In this document: piece after piece, positions 48,414 to 57,063 of the stretch
Position numbering within the stretch: the stretch's first letter is position 1
Layout of the letters: each line of letters begins with the position of its first letter
DNA from: Microbacterium natoriense
GTDB lineage: Bacteria; Actinomycetota; Actinomycetes; Actinomycetales; Microbacteriaceae
Length of the DNA: 64,000 bases
Assembly: GCF_030816295.1 (NCBI RefSeq)
Contig: NZ_JAUSXV010000001.1
Location: 3,844,001-3,908,000, forward strand
Direction: 5' to 3'
Translations under genes and position numbers: made by a program
Notes under the pieces: generated by a model
Databases searched by the model: none
What the model was told of the DNA's origin: nothing
Seen by the model: the letters and a program-made list of their open reading frames with translations, nothing else

Positions 48414-49562
48414 CCCTGCGTCCAGTCCGGCTTCGGGTCTCCCGATCACGGCGTCGTAGGCCGTGGCCATGAGCGCGACCCGGAGCGGCTCGACCACCGC
48501 GGCCACGGCGACGAGGATGACAGGCAGATAGGCCTTCCAGAAGTCCGTGTCATGCCCGCCGATCAGTTGCAGCACGCCGCGCGTGCCGGCGTGGTCGACC
48601 AGCATCCAGAGGGCGTAGGCGAGTGCGGTGGTCCCGAACGTCACCGGGCCCCCGCGCCAGATCACGGCGGCTGCGGCCCACAGGCTCTCGAGACGCACGA
48701 CGAGCGTGCGTGCGAGTGACCGCGCGGTTCCGCGAAGCGCCGTGTCGCTCCATCTGCCGAGCCCTGACTGCACGTCGAAGGTCGTGCCGTAGATGACGCC
48801 GACCACCGCGAGCCAAGCCGCCGGCACGATGAGCACTGCGATCACGATGCCGATGAACCAGCTCCCGCCCTCCCAGAGACCGGCCACGGGCGGCAGCTGG
48901 GCGGCGAACCAGTCGCCGACATCCCGCAGCCAGTTCGCGCCCGTGCGCTGCGACAGCCATTCGCTGACGCCGCGCCACCATTGACCGACCAGCGTGACCA
49001 GCATGAAGGTCCACAGCACTTCGGCATACGTCGCGAGCACTCGCAGTGGCGCGGACAGCCGATCTTCGAATCGCGCGAGCACGACCCGCACCGCCAGCGC
49101 CACGAGGAGCACCGTGACCGGAAGCACGCCGACGCTGATCAGACCGGCTCGATCGCCGATCTCCTCCTCGCCATATCCGGACTGGGCGACTCCGACGTAG
49201 ATGGCGATCTTCAGGAACGCGCTGCGATCCGCATCCAGCATCCCCCACGCTTCGTAGAACGCGAAGAACGGGAGGATCGATACGAACACGGTGCGCGCGA
49301 ATTCCCGGTAGCTGATGCGCTCGTCGGTCGCGGCATGCGGGAGCGAGGGGCGCACGGTGAGGTACATCGCCACGTACGACACCAGGCGGGCCGCCACGGC
49401 GATGGGGAGGATGAGCAGTCCCCCCAGGGTCGTGTATCCGCCGACGATGCCCGCGACCTCGATCGTGAGCCGATGGACGACCTCGCCGCCCAGGTACCAC
49501 GCCATCAAGGCAGGCCAGTGCTCGGCCAGGATGCGGCCGAACGTGCGGAGAGCCTGCTGCAT
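48297..49562 (-). CDS. Multi-pass membrane protein of unknown function
   Basis: A 421-residue integral membrane protein with about seven or eight helices (LGGLLILPIAVAARLVSYVAMYL, VLLVALAVRVVLARF, FIGIVIAVLIVPAAWLAVVGVIYG and others). Loops carry conserved-looking Trp and charged residues. The last 40 residues are acidic, do not look membrane-associated, and coincide with the antisense of the third trio gene. They are probably a fortuitous extension of the true C-terminus. The start at 49562 (MQQALRTFGRILAEHWP) fits a typical cytoplasmic N-terminus. I recognise no family. Confidence 0.7.
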   Translation of the reverse strand: MQQALRTFGRILAEHWPALMAWYLGGEVVHRLTIEVAGIVGGYTTLGGLLILPIAVAARLVSYVAMYLTVRPSLPHAATDERISYREFARTVFVSILPFFAFYEAWGMLDADRSAFLKIAIYVGVAQSGYGEEEIGDRAGLISVGVLPVTVLLVALAVRVVLARFEDRLSAPLRVLATYAEVLWTFMLVTLVGQWWRGVSEWLSQRTGANWLRDVGDWFAAQLPPVAGLWEGGSWFIGIVIAVLIVPAAWLAVVGVIYGTTFDVQSGLGRWSDTALRGTARSLARTLVVRLESLWAAAAVIWRGGPVTFGTTALAYALWMLVDHAGTRGVLQLIGGHDTDFWKAYLPVILVAVAAVVEPLRVALMATAYDAVIGRPEAGLDAGSGLDEETGDGAILAVDVEEEGPLGVVGHEEHRDDVVGL

Positions 49563-49625
49563 GCCTTCACGGTACCGGGCCGAGTCGCGCCCGCGCACGA
49601 AATCCACCTCCCCTAGGCTTCTCGC

Positions 49626-50189
49626 ATGCCCGAGAGCGACGCCACCACCGTCTGGAACGGACGGGTGCGCGTCGTGTGGGCGAGCGGAGCGGATGCGCGG
49701 AACGCCGTGCTGCGACGGCTGCGGGAGGATGCGGGGGTCCCCGACGACTCGATCGCGCATGAGTGCCCGACGTGCGGCTCGACGATGCACGGCCCCCTGC
49801 GGACCTCGTCGGGGACGACGGTGCTGAGCCTCAGCCACGCCGGGGACCTCACCGTGGGAGCGATCGCCCGAGCGGATGACGCGGCATCCGTCGGCATCGA
49901 CGTCGAGGCCGACCGCGGCGCTGCGCGCCTGACCGAGCTCGCCGCGCTCTTCGCGCCGCGCGAACCTCCCACGCTGCGCGAGTGGACGATGATCGAGGCC
50001 GTCGTCAAGGCCGACGGACGCGGTCTGCGCATCGCCCCGACGGATATCCGGTTCGATGGCACGACCGCACGCATCGCCGGTCGCGCGCCGATCGAGGTCT
50101 CGACCGCTGCTGCGCCCGAGGGCTATCTGATCAGTGTCGCGATCGATCCCATGGGACGGTTCCGCCGAGCCCCAGGATGGGCCCGGTGA
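49626..50189 (+). CDS. 4'-phosphopantetheinyl transferase-like protein
   Basis: A 187-residue enzyme of the Sfp/EntD-like fold that moves phosphopantetheine from CoA to a carrier-protein Ser. The two signatures are ASVGIDVEADR (Asp92, Glu94) and EWTMIEAVVKADGRGL (Glu124, Lys128). It is shorter than Sfp, with the first half diverged and a CPTC pair of unknown use. It converges on the M1 peptidase and Pls-type synthetase genes, so it is the natural candidate to activate that synthetase's carrier domain. The 3' end overlaps the M1 gene by 59 bases. Confidence 0.85.
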   Translation: MPESDATTVWNGRVRVVWASGADARNAVLRRLREDAGVPDDSIAHECPTCGSTMHGPLRTSSGTTVLSLSHAGDLTVGAIARADDAASVGIDVEADRGAARLTELAALFAPREPPTLREWTMIEAVVKADGRGLRIAPTDIRFDGTTARIAGRAPIEVSTAAAPEGYLISVAIDPMGRFRRAPGWAR

Positions 50190-51507
50190 TCGGGGCCGCC
50201 TCGGTGTCGGCGGGACCTGCGGGCAGCGGCGGCACCGCCGACTGGTCGAGCCATGGAGAGAACACCGCGTCGAGCGCAGACCCGCTCACCGCCGATGCCA
50301 GCGCGATGAAGTCGGCCGTCACCGCTGTCGCGTAGGCCCGTTCGGCCGTCCACGTGCGCAGCACCCGGAAGAACGCCTCGTCGCCGATCGTGAGCCGCAG
50401 CGCATGCAGCGTCAGCGCCCCGCGCTTGTAGACCCGATCGTCGAACATCGCGTCAGGGCCGGGATCTCCGAGGACGACGTCCTGTTCGAGATCTGCGAGT
50501 CGCGCATGGTGCGCGAGGGCTTTCGCATGGGCTGAGGGGCCTCCCGATGCCTCCGACCAGATCCATTCGGCGTAGCAGGCGAAGCCTTCGTTCAGCCAGA
50601 TGTCCTGCCAGCGCGCCACGCCGACGCTGTTGCCGAACCACTGGTGCGCGAGTTCGTGCGCGATGAGGCGTTCGAGTCCGTGCTCGCCGTCGATGTGGTT
50701 CGCGCCGAAGATCGCCGACGCCAGCGCCTCGAGCGGGATCTCGAGTTCGTCCGCAGTGACGACGACCGTGTACTCCGCGAACGGGTAGGGTCCGAACGCC
50801 TCCTCGAACACGGTCATCATCCGGGCGAGATCCTCGAGATCCGCGTGGACCCGCGCGGTCAGCCCGCGCGGGAAGAACACCCGGCCGGCCACGGCGCCCA
50901 GCGGCATCCGCTCTTCGTCGTACTGGCCGATCTGCAGCGTCATCAGATACGTCGCCGTGGGCACCGCGATGTCGAAGTCCCACACCGCCCGGCCCTTCGA
51001 CGTCGAACGCTTCGGCGGCACCGAGCCGACGACCGCGTAACCGGGGTCGGTCGTGACGCGCATCCGGTACGTGGCCTTGTCGTAGGGCACGTCGTTGCAG
51101 GGGAACCAGGTGGGCGCCCCGGTGGGCTGCGAGGCGACCAGGAGGCCGTCTTCGAGCTCCTCCCAGCCGAGCGCGCCCCAGCGGGTGCGACGCGGCTTCG
51201 GCGCGCCCGCATAGTCGACGGCGACCTGCAGCACCGTTCCGGCTTCGACAGGGGCGCCGAGAGCGATCTTCAGCTTGCGATCGGTCTGGCTGAATCCCGC
51301 CTTCGGGAGCCCCTCGACGCGCACCTTCTTCGCGCGCAGGCCGACCAGGTCGAGGCCGAAGGTCGTGGTCTCCTGCGCGATGCGCACGTCGATCACAGCC
51401 GTGGCCGTCAGCCGGTTGGTCGAGAGCTTGTAGTCGAGGTCGAGGTCGTAGTGCTCGACGCGGATGCGGGCATCACCCGCGTGGGGCGTGTACGGGTCGA
51501 CGTTCAT
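50131..51507 (-). CDS. M1-family metallopeptidase
   Basis: A 458-residue zinc metallopeptidase of family M1. The zinc site is HELAH (His284, Glu285, His288) with the third ligand Glu307 in NEGFA, exactly 18 residues after His288. The usual GAMEN exopeptidase motif is replaced by IPLEA (about 257-261), so substrate binding may differ. It is shorter than classical aminopeptidases, lacking the long C-terminal domain. It overlaps the Pls-type synthetase stop by 4 bases (ATGA), so it is translated with it. In known epsilon-polylysine producers, zinc aminopeptidases degrade the polymer, so this enzyme may trim or clear the product. That role is inferred. Confidence 0.88.
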   Translation of the reverse strand: MNVDPYTPHAGDARIRVEHYDLDLDYKLSTNRLTATAVIDVRIAQETTTFGLDLVGLRAKKVRVEGLPKAGFSQTDRKLKIALGAPVEAGTVLQVAVDYAGAPKPRRTRWGALGWEELEDGLLVASQPTGAPTWFPCNDVPYDKATYRMRVTTDPGYAVVGSVPPKRSTSKGRAVWDFDIAVPTATYLMTLQIGQYDEERMPLGAVAGRVFFPRGLTARVHADLEDLARMMTVFEEAFGPYPFAEYTVVVTADELEIPLEALASAIFGANHIDGEHGLERLIAHELAHQWFGNSVGVARWQDIWLNEGFACYAEWIWSEASGGPSAHAKALAHHARLADLEQDVVLGDPGPDAMFDDRVYKRGALTLHALRLTIGDEAFFRVLRTWTAERAYATAVTADFIALASAVSGSALDAVFSPWLDQSAVPPLPAGPADTEAAPITGPILGLGGTVPWDRSRH

Positions 51508-54500
51508 GCGCCTTCGGCCTGGTAGGCGCGCACGGTCACGGCCCGCCACGGCCCGATCGGGTTGCCGCTCCAGCGGCTTCCCGCGGGGACCGTCTCGCCG
51601 CGCATCACGAGGGATGCCGGACCCACCGTGGCGTCGGCCGCGATGGTCGCGGCTGGCAGCACGACGGAGTGCGGGCCGAGTGTGGCGCCCGATTCCAGGG
51701 TGACCGTGTCGATGCTCATCACACGATCATGGAACAGATGCGTCTGAACCACACATCCGCGGTTCACGGTCGCGCCGTCGCCGAGGCGCACGAGGTCGGG
51801 TTCGGGAAGCCAGTAGCTGTCGGTCCAGACGCCCCGCCCGATCTTCGCGCCGAGGCTCCGCAGCCACACCACGAGCGCCGGAGTGCCGGCCGCCGCATTC
51901 GCGAACCAGGGCGCGGCGACCATCTCGGTGAAGGTGTCGGCGACCTCGGTGCGCCACACGAAGCTCGACCAGAGCGGATGCTCGCCGGCGCGGATCGGGC
52001 CGACGAAGATCCACTTCGCGGCCGTGGTGATGGCCGCCGCGAATGCCCCGGCCGCGAGCATCGCGCAGCCGGACAGGAGGATCGCAGCTCCCAATCCCCA
52101 GGTCTCGGTGAACCAGGCCAGCGTCAGCATGACGGCGAGTCCGAGCGCACAGGTGACGAACACGGGGAGGATGCGGCTGAACTCCCACAGTCCTCGCGCC
52201 CAGCGCAGCGACTGCCTGGGCCGATAGGTGCGCTCGAGGTCGGAGTCGTTCACGACCCGGCGCAGCCGCACCGCGGGCGACCCGAGCCAGGACGAACCGG
52301 GCTTGGACTTCTCCGGGGCGACGGAGAGCACCGCGATCAGGCCATCCTTCGGAACCCGGTGCCCGCCTGCCGCGAGACCGGAGTTGCCTAGGAACGCGCG
52401 TTTGCCGATCCGGGCGGTCGCGATGCGCATCCATCCGCCGCCGAGCTCGTACGTGCCGACCATCGTGTCGTCGGCGAGGAAGGCGCCGTCGTCGATCACC
52501 GTCATGCAGGGGATCAGCAACACCGTCGACGCCTCGACCTCCCGGCCGACCTTGGCGCCCAGCATGCGCAGCCAGATCGGGGTGAACAGGCTCGAGTAGA
52601 TCGGGAAGAGCAGCGTGCGGGCGGAATCCAGCAGCCTCTCGGTCGTCCACGCCTGCCACGCCACGCGCCCGTGCACAGGGTGCATCCCCTCGGTGAGACC
52701 GATCGAGAGCAGCCGCACGAACAGCACCACAGCACCGGCGAAGACGAGTCCGGTGACGAGCACGGCCGGCACGAGCCACGCGGCGAACGCGCCGATCGCC
52801 GCGTTCAGGGTGTCGGCGCCGCGGACGCCGGAGGCGAGCACGAGCACGCCTGCGGCGAACGCGACGAACGGGAGGAGTCCGAGCAGAGCCGATGAGGCTC
52901 CGTACGCCCACAGCCAGCGACGACGCTTCGGCGGCGCCTCCGAGGCGAACGGAACGCTCTTGCCGCCCACCCGCACGGCGGGCGATCCTGCCCAGCGCTG
53001 GCGGGCGCGCACGCGTCCGAACACCGCGGAACCCGGCGCGATCTCGGCGCCGCGACCGATCTTCGTGCCCGGTGCGAGGGTGCTGCGCGCGCCTACCGTC
53101 GCGTCGGCGCCGATGCGGATCTCGCCGATGCGCACGGTGTCGCCGTCGATCCAGTAGCCGGCGAGGTCGACCTCCGGCTCGATCGCGGCGCCGTCGCCGA
53201 TGTGCAGCATGCCGGTGACCGGCGGCAGGGAGTGCAGGTCGACGCCCCTGCCGATGCGCGCGCCCAGGGCGCGCGCATAGTGGATCACCCAGGGGGCGCC
53301 GGCGAGCCCCACGGCATCGACCTGGTGCGAGACCTGCTCGGCGAGCCAGAGGCGCAGATGCACCGAGCCGCCGCGCGGATAGTCGCCGCCGCGCACGCCT
53401 GCCAGCAGCAGCCGCGCGACGAGCGCCGAGAGCGCCATACGTCCGAAAGGGGTCGTGAACACGAGGAGGCCGATGACGATCGCCCAGAGCGGCGCGTCGG
53501 GCAGGAAGTCGAAGCCGGGCACGAGCTGCAGCAGCCAGCTCGCCGTGAGCAGCCAGGTGATCCAGCGGGCGCCCGAGAGGATGAACAGCGGGATGCCGAG
53601 CAGGGTCTGCACCCACTGCATACGCCTGGGGGTCGGCGTCGCTGCGGTGAAGGAGTGCACGTCCTCGTCGACCGAGGCCGCCTCCACGGCATCCGACATC
53701 TGAGCCAGCTTCGGGAGGTCGTAGACGTCGGCCATCGTGAACTCGGGGGCGCGGGTGCGGATGCGGGAGACCAGCTGCGCCGCCGCGAGCGAACCCCCGC
53801 CGAGCTGGAAGAAGTCGGCGCTCTCCTCGGTCGGGCGCATGCCCAGCACCGAGAACCACTGCTCGGCGAGCCAGGCTGCGGTGCCCGACAAGGTGGAATC
53901 GCCCGCATCGGTGTCGATGAGCGGCCAGGGAAGAGCCGCCTTGTCGACTTTGCCCGAGGTGCGCACCGGCAGATCGTCGACCACGGCCAGCAGCGGGATC
54001 AGCGGCGCCGGCAGGGCCTCCGCGAGCTGGGCGCGGGCACGCTGTCGGTCGAAGCCCTCGGCGGGGACGACGTAGCCGACGAGCAGGGCGATGCCGGCAT
54101 CCGTCCTGCGCACCGCCACTGCGGCGGCCGTGACGTCGTCGATCGCCTGAAGAGCGGCCTCGACCTCACCGAGCTCGATGCGCCGGCCGCCGATCTTGAC
54201 CTGGTCGTCGACGCGGCCCTGGAAGATGAGGCCCTCGGGGTCGGCGCGCACCATGTCGCCCGAGCGGTAGGCGCGCTCCCAGCCCAGCGTCGGCATCGGG
54301 GCGTACTTCTCGGCGTCTTTGAGGGGATCGAGATAGCGGGCGAGGCCCACTCCCCCGATGATGAGCTCGCCGGTCTCGCCGTCGGCCACGAGCTGCCCTT
54401 CGGAGTCGACCACGGCGAGCGCCCAGCCGTCGAGCGGCAGGCCGATGCGCACAGGGCCGTCGCCGCGCATGACGGTGGCGCAGGCGACGACCGTGGCCTC

Positions 54501-55427
54501 GGTGGGCCCGTAGGTGTTCCACAGTTCGCGCCCTTCGCCGACCAGACGCGCGACGAGCTCGGGCGGACACGATTCGCCGCCGAAGATCAGCAGGCGCACG
54601 TTCTCGACCGTGTCCTGCGGCCAGAGGGCCGCGAGCGTGGGCACTGTGGAGACCACGGTGATGCCGTGGCCGACGAGCCACGGGCCGAGGTCTTCGCCCG
54701 AGCGGACGAGGGCGCGCGGAGCCGGCACCAGGCAGGCGCCGTGACGCCAGGCGAGCCACATCTCCTCGCACGAGGCGTCGAACGCGACCGACAGCCCTGC
54801 GAGCACGCGGTCGCCCGGACCGAGCGGTGCGTCCTGCAGGAACAGCCGCGCCTCGGCATCGACGAAGGCCGCGGCGGATCGGTGCGAGACCGCCACGCCC
54901 TTCGGGGTGCCTGTCGAGCCCGAGGTGAAGATGATCCACGCGTCGTCGTCCGGCGTGGGCGGCTCGACGATCGGCACGGCCGAGGTGCTGGGGTGCGGGG
55001 CGTCGCCGGCGAAGAGGTCGCTCGCCCCGTGTTCGTCAGACGGCGTGAAGACGCCCCCTGCACCGATGATGCCGCGCACCTTCGCCTCGCCGAACACGAG
55101 GTCGGCGCGCTCCTGCGGGTCGTCGGCGTCGACCGGGACGTAGGCGGCCCCGGCCGCGAGGATCGACAGGATCGACGTGTACAGGGCGCGCTCGCCCGAC
55201 GGCATCCGCACGCCGACGCGGTCTCCGCGGCGCACGCCCTGCTCGTGCAGGCGGGCGGCCGTGACGTTGATGCGGGCGATCAGCTCGGCGTAGCTGACGG
55301 CGCCGACCGCGTCTTCGATCGCCGAGGCGTCGGGGAAGCGCGCTGCGGTGTCGCGGAGGATGTCGATGAGGGTCCGGGGATCCGGGGCCAGGTCGGTGCG
55401 GTCGTAACCCTGCTGCGCGTCTGCCAC
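51504..55427 (-). CDS. Pls/PosA-type membrane non-ribosomal peptide synthetase
   Basis: A 1307-residue synthetase, close to the 1319 residues of the Streptomyces epsilon-poly-L-lysine synthetase. The adenylation domain (1-500) carries A3 FTSGSTGTPKG (167-177), A5 NTYGPTE (304-310), A7 YRSGD and A10 TSGKVDK (Lys494). The carrier domain follows, with Ser546 in LGGGSL. Then six membrane helices alternate with three left-handed-helix/condensation-like domains (TM1-2, C1, TM3-4, C2, TM5-6, C3), the Pls layout. My manual alignment gives a specificity code D-A-E-S-I-G-T-V-V-K (Asp217 first), which has the Glu expected for a basic amino acid. It is coupled to the M1 peptidase. The start is GTG at 55427. 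Confidence 0.9.
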   Translation of the reverse strand: MADAQQGYDRTDLAPDPRTLIDILRDTAARFPDASAIEDAVGAVSYAELIARINVTAARLHEQGVRRGDRVGVRMPSGERALYTSILSILAAGAAYVPVDADDPQERADLVFGEAKVRGIIGAGGVFTPSDEHGASDLFAGDAPHPSTSAVPIVEPPTPDDDAWIIFTSGSTGTPKGVAVSHRSAAAFVDAEARLFLQDAPLGPGDRVLAGLSVAFDASCEEMWLAWRHGACLVPAPRALVRSGEDLGPWLVGHGITVVSTVPTLAALWPQDTVENVRLLIFGGESCPPELVARLVGEGRELWNTYGPTEATVVACATVMRGDGPVRIGLPLDGWALAVVDSEGQLVADGETGELIIGGVGLARYLDPLKDAEKYAPMPTLGWERAYRSGDMVRADPEGLIFQGRVDDQVKIGGRRIELGEVEAALQAIDDVTAAAVAVRRTDAGIALLVGYVVPAEGFDRQRARAQLAEALPAPLIPLLAVVDDLPVRTSGKVDKAALPWPLIDTDAGDSTLSGTAAWLAEQWFSVLGMRPTEESADFFQLGGGSLAAAQLVSRIRTRAPEFTMADVYDLPKLAQMSDAVEAASVDEDVHSFTAATPTPRRMQWVQTLLGIPLFILSGARWITWLLTASWLLQLVPGFDFLPDAPLWAIVIGLLVFTTPFGRMALSALVARLLLAGVRGGDYPRGGSVHLRLWLAEQVSHQVDAVGLAGAPWVIHYARALGARIGRGVDLHSLPPVTGMLHIGDGAAIEPEVDLAGYWIDGDTVRIGEIRIGADATVGARSTLAPGTKIGRGAEIAPGSAVFGRVRARQRWAGSPAVRVGGKSVPFASEAPPKRRRWLWAYGASSALLGLLPFVAFAAGVLVLASGVRGADTLNAAIGAFAAWLVPAVLVTGLVFAGAVVLFVRLLSIGLTEGMHPVHGRVAWQAWTTERLLDSARTLLFPIYSSLFTPIWLRMLGAKVGREVEASTVLLIPCMTVIDDGAFLADDTMVGTYELGGGWMRIATARIGKRAFLGNSGLAAGGHRVPKDGLIAVLSVAPEKSKPGSSWLGSPAVRLRRVVNDSDLERTYRPRQSLRWARGLWEFSRILPVFVTCALGLAVMLTLAWFTETWGLGAAILLSGCAMLAAGAFAAAITTAAKWIFVGPIRAGEHPLWSSFVWRTEVADTFTEMVAAPWFANAAAGTPALVVWLRSLGAKIGRGVWTDSYWLPEPDLVRLGDGATVNRGCVVQTHLFHDRVMSIDTVTLESGATLGPHSVVLPAATIAADATVGPASLVMRGETVPAGSRWSGNPIGPWRAVTVRAYQAEGA

Positions 55428-55458
55428 TGTCGGTCTGTCTGCCGTCTCTTCTCGACGC

Positions 55459-56319
55459 TCAGGCCGAGAGCAGCGCGATCAGCTGCGCCTTGGTGAGGCG
55501 GGAGTAGCCGGTGCGTCCGCTCTCGCGTGCGCGGTCACGGAGGGCGGCGACGGAGAGCGCGGCGAGATCAGCGGATGCCGATGAGGTGGTGGCCTTCGCG
55601 GGTGCGGTGCTCGCGGCGGGCTTGCGGGCGGGGGACTTTCGTGCCGGCGTCGTGGCGTCCGTCACCGAGTTCGAGGGCTTCTTCGTCGGCGCCGCGGGCT
55701 TCTTCGCGGGTGCCGCGGGCTTCTTCGCGGGTGCTGCGGCTCGCCTGCGGGCGGGTGCCGCGGCGCGCTTCGGTGCGGTGGCCGAATCCGCATCTCCCAC
55801 GGCAGGTTCCGGTGCATTTCTGACCACCGCTGCCGGAGCGGATTCCGCAGTGGCCGCTTCGGCATCCTCCGATGCCGTCGCGGGTGCGGTTTCGACCACG
55901 GCTGCGGGCGAGGACTTCTTCGAGATGGTGACGGTGGCGACAGCATCCGTCTTCTTCGACGCCTGCGTCTTCTCGCTCTTATCCTTCGCCGATGCCTTGC
56001 CCGCGGCATTCTGCGCTTTCTTCTCGGAAGCCTTCTTCTCGGCAGCCTTCTTCTCGGCAGCCTTGGCCCCGAGCTTCGCCGCGGTCTTCTCGAGCCGCGC
56101 CGTCGCGGCCACCGCGACCTTCTCGACCTTGCGGGGCTTGGCGGCGAGCTTCTTCTTCGAGGGCTGGGCCGCGTCTTTCGCCTCATCTACGAGCTCGCGG
56201 AGCTTCTTGCCGTCCTTCTTCGGGAGGGACTTGCTGAGCTTCTTCGCGTCCTTGGCGGCGATCGCGGCGGCATCGATCGCAGCTTCCGCAGCCTTCTGCG
56301 CTTTGGTCTTCTTTGCCAT
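55459..56319 (-). CDS. Lys/Ala/Pro-rich histone-like protein with C-terminal SAP/Rho-N-like motif
   Basis: A 286-residue low-complexity protein. Residues 1-130 are Lys/Ala-rich helices (AKKTKAQKAAEAA onward), followed by an acidic linker, Pro/Lys-Ala repeats (AAPAKKPAAPAKKPAA), and a C-terminal 35-residue module ending LSVAALRDRARESGRTGYSR. This is the H1-like architecture of actinobacterial nucleoid proteins, and the end module resembles a SAP/Rho-N nucleic-acid-binding motif. It likely binds DNA. Its stop is 31 bases before the Pls-type synthetase start on the same strand, so it might be upstream in the same transcript. Confidence 0.83.
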   Translation of the reverse strand: MAKKTKAQKAAEAAIDAAAIAAKDAKKLSKSLPKKDGKKLRELVDEAKDAAQPSKKKLAAKPRKVEKVAVAATARLEKTAAKLGAKAAEKKAAEKKASEKKAQNAAGKASAKDKSEKTQASKKTDAVATVTISKKSSPAAVVETAPATASEDAEAATAESAPAAVVRNAPEPAVGDADSATAPKRAAAPARRRAAAPAKKPAAPAKKPAAPTKKPSNSVTDATTPARKSPARKPAASTAPAKATTSSASADLAALSVAALRDRARESGRTGYSRLTKAQLIALLSA

Positions 56320-56508
56320 GGGGTCCTCACGATCCGTTCGGGCAGCACTGATCGGGGTGCCGCAGGGCGCTAATCGTACTGAGGGCCGGTGAACGGATGG
56401 AGAACTGCGACGCGACGTGACACGCAGGCGGTGCCCCAGACCCTGCGGCGGGGTCGGCGGAGTGAACCGATAGCCTGCCAGTGACAGACCGGAGTCGGGG
56501 GGATTCTG

Positions 56509-57057
56509 ATGAGGGGAAGAAGCCGTCGCGGCCGGATCGGCGCGACCCTGCTCGTGGCGCTCGCGCTGGTCGGATGCTCCACGATGCCTAGTCCTCCGAG
56601 CGCGGTGGGCGAGAACTTCCCTGGCACCTGCACGCCGCCGCAGTTCGCATGGCCGTCGGACTTCATCGAGAGCCTTCCCGGTGAGACCGAGGGCATCGGG
56701 ACGATCGTCGGGCTGCGCCTGGAATACCTGGACGACGACTCATGGGCCTGGCGCGTGCGCTCCCCTGACGCGCGCGAGGACTTCTTCGGCGAGCGGGTGA
56801 ACGACCCGAGTCACGGACGAGAGGTGTTCCTCGACGCCCAGACGCTGGGGGTCATCGCCACGCAGGAAGTCGAACTCACCGAAGCCGAGCAGAACCTGAC
56901 GAAGAGCGCATACGACGCCGCACAGGAGTCCGGTGAAACCTGGCCGAGTCCGCTGATCGTCGAGATGGCGCGGGTCATGGACGACGGGCGAGCCGTGTGG
57001 CAGCTGACGATGTGCGACACCGCGACGACCGAGCTGAGCGTCGTCACCGTGCGGTGA
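56509..57057 (+). CDS. Lipoprotein of unknown function
   Basis: A 182-residue secreted lipoprotein. The leader has Arg residues (RGRSRRGR), a hydrophobic core and the lipobox LVGC with Cys23. The mature part begins Ser/Pro-rich and then carries a compact domain (SDFIESLPGETEGIGTIVGLRLEYLDDDSWAWRVRSPD). There is no recognised family. It converges on the amine oxidase gene with 6 bases between the stops. Confidence 0.75.
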   Translation: MRGRSRRGRIGATLLVALALVGCSTMPSPPSAVGENFPGTCTPPQFAWPSDFIESLPGETEGIGTIVGLRLEYLDDDSWAWRVRSPDAREDFFGERVNDPSHGREVFLDAQTLGVIATQEVELTEAEQNLTKSAYDAAQESGETWPSPLIVEMARVMDDGRAVWQLTMCDTATTELSVVTVR

Positions 57058-57063
57058 CGAAAG

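Noticed and set aside
53202..55496. A 764-codon open frame antisense to the Pls-type synthetase
   Set aside because: Composition matches an antisense shadow (His/Arg/Asp-rich, no domains), while the sense frame has all NRPS motifs.
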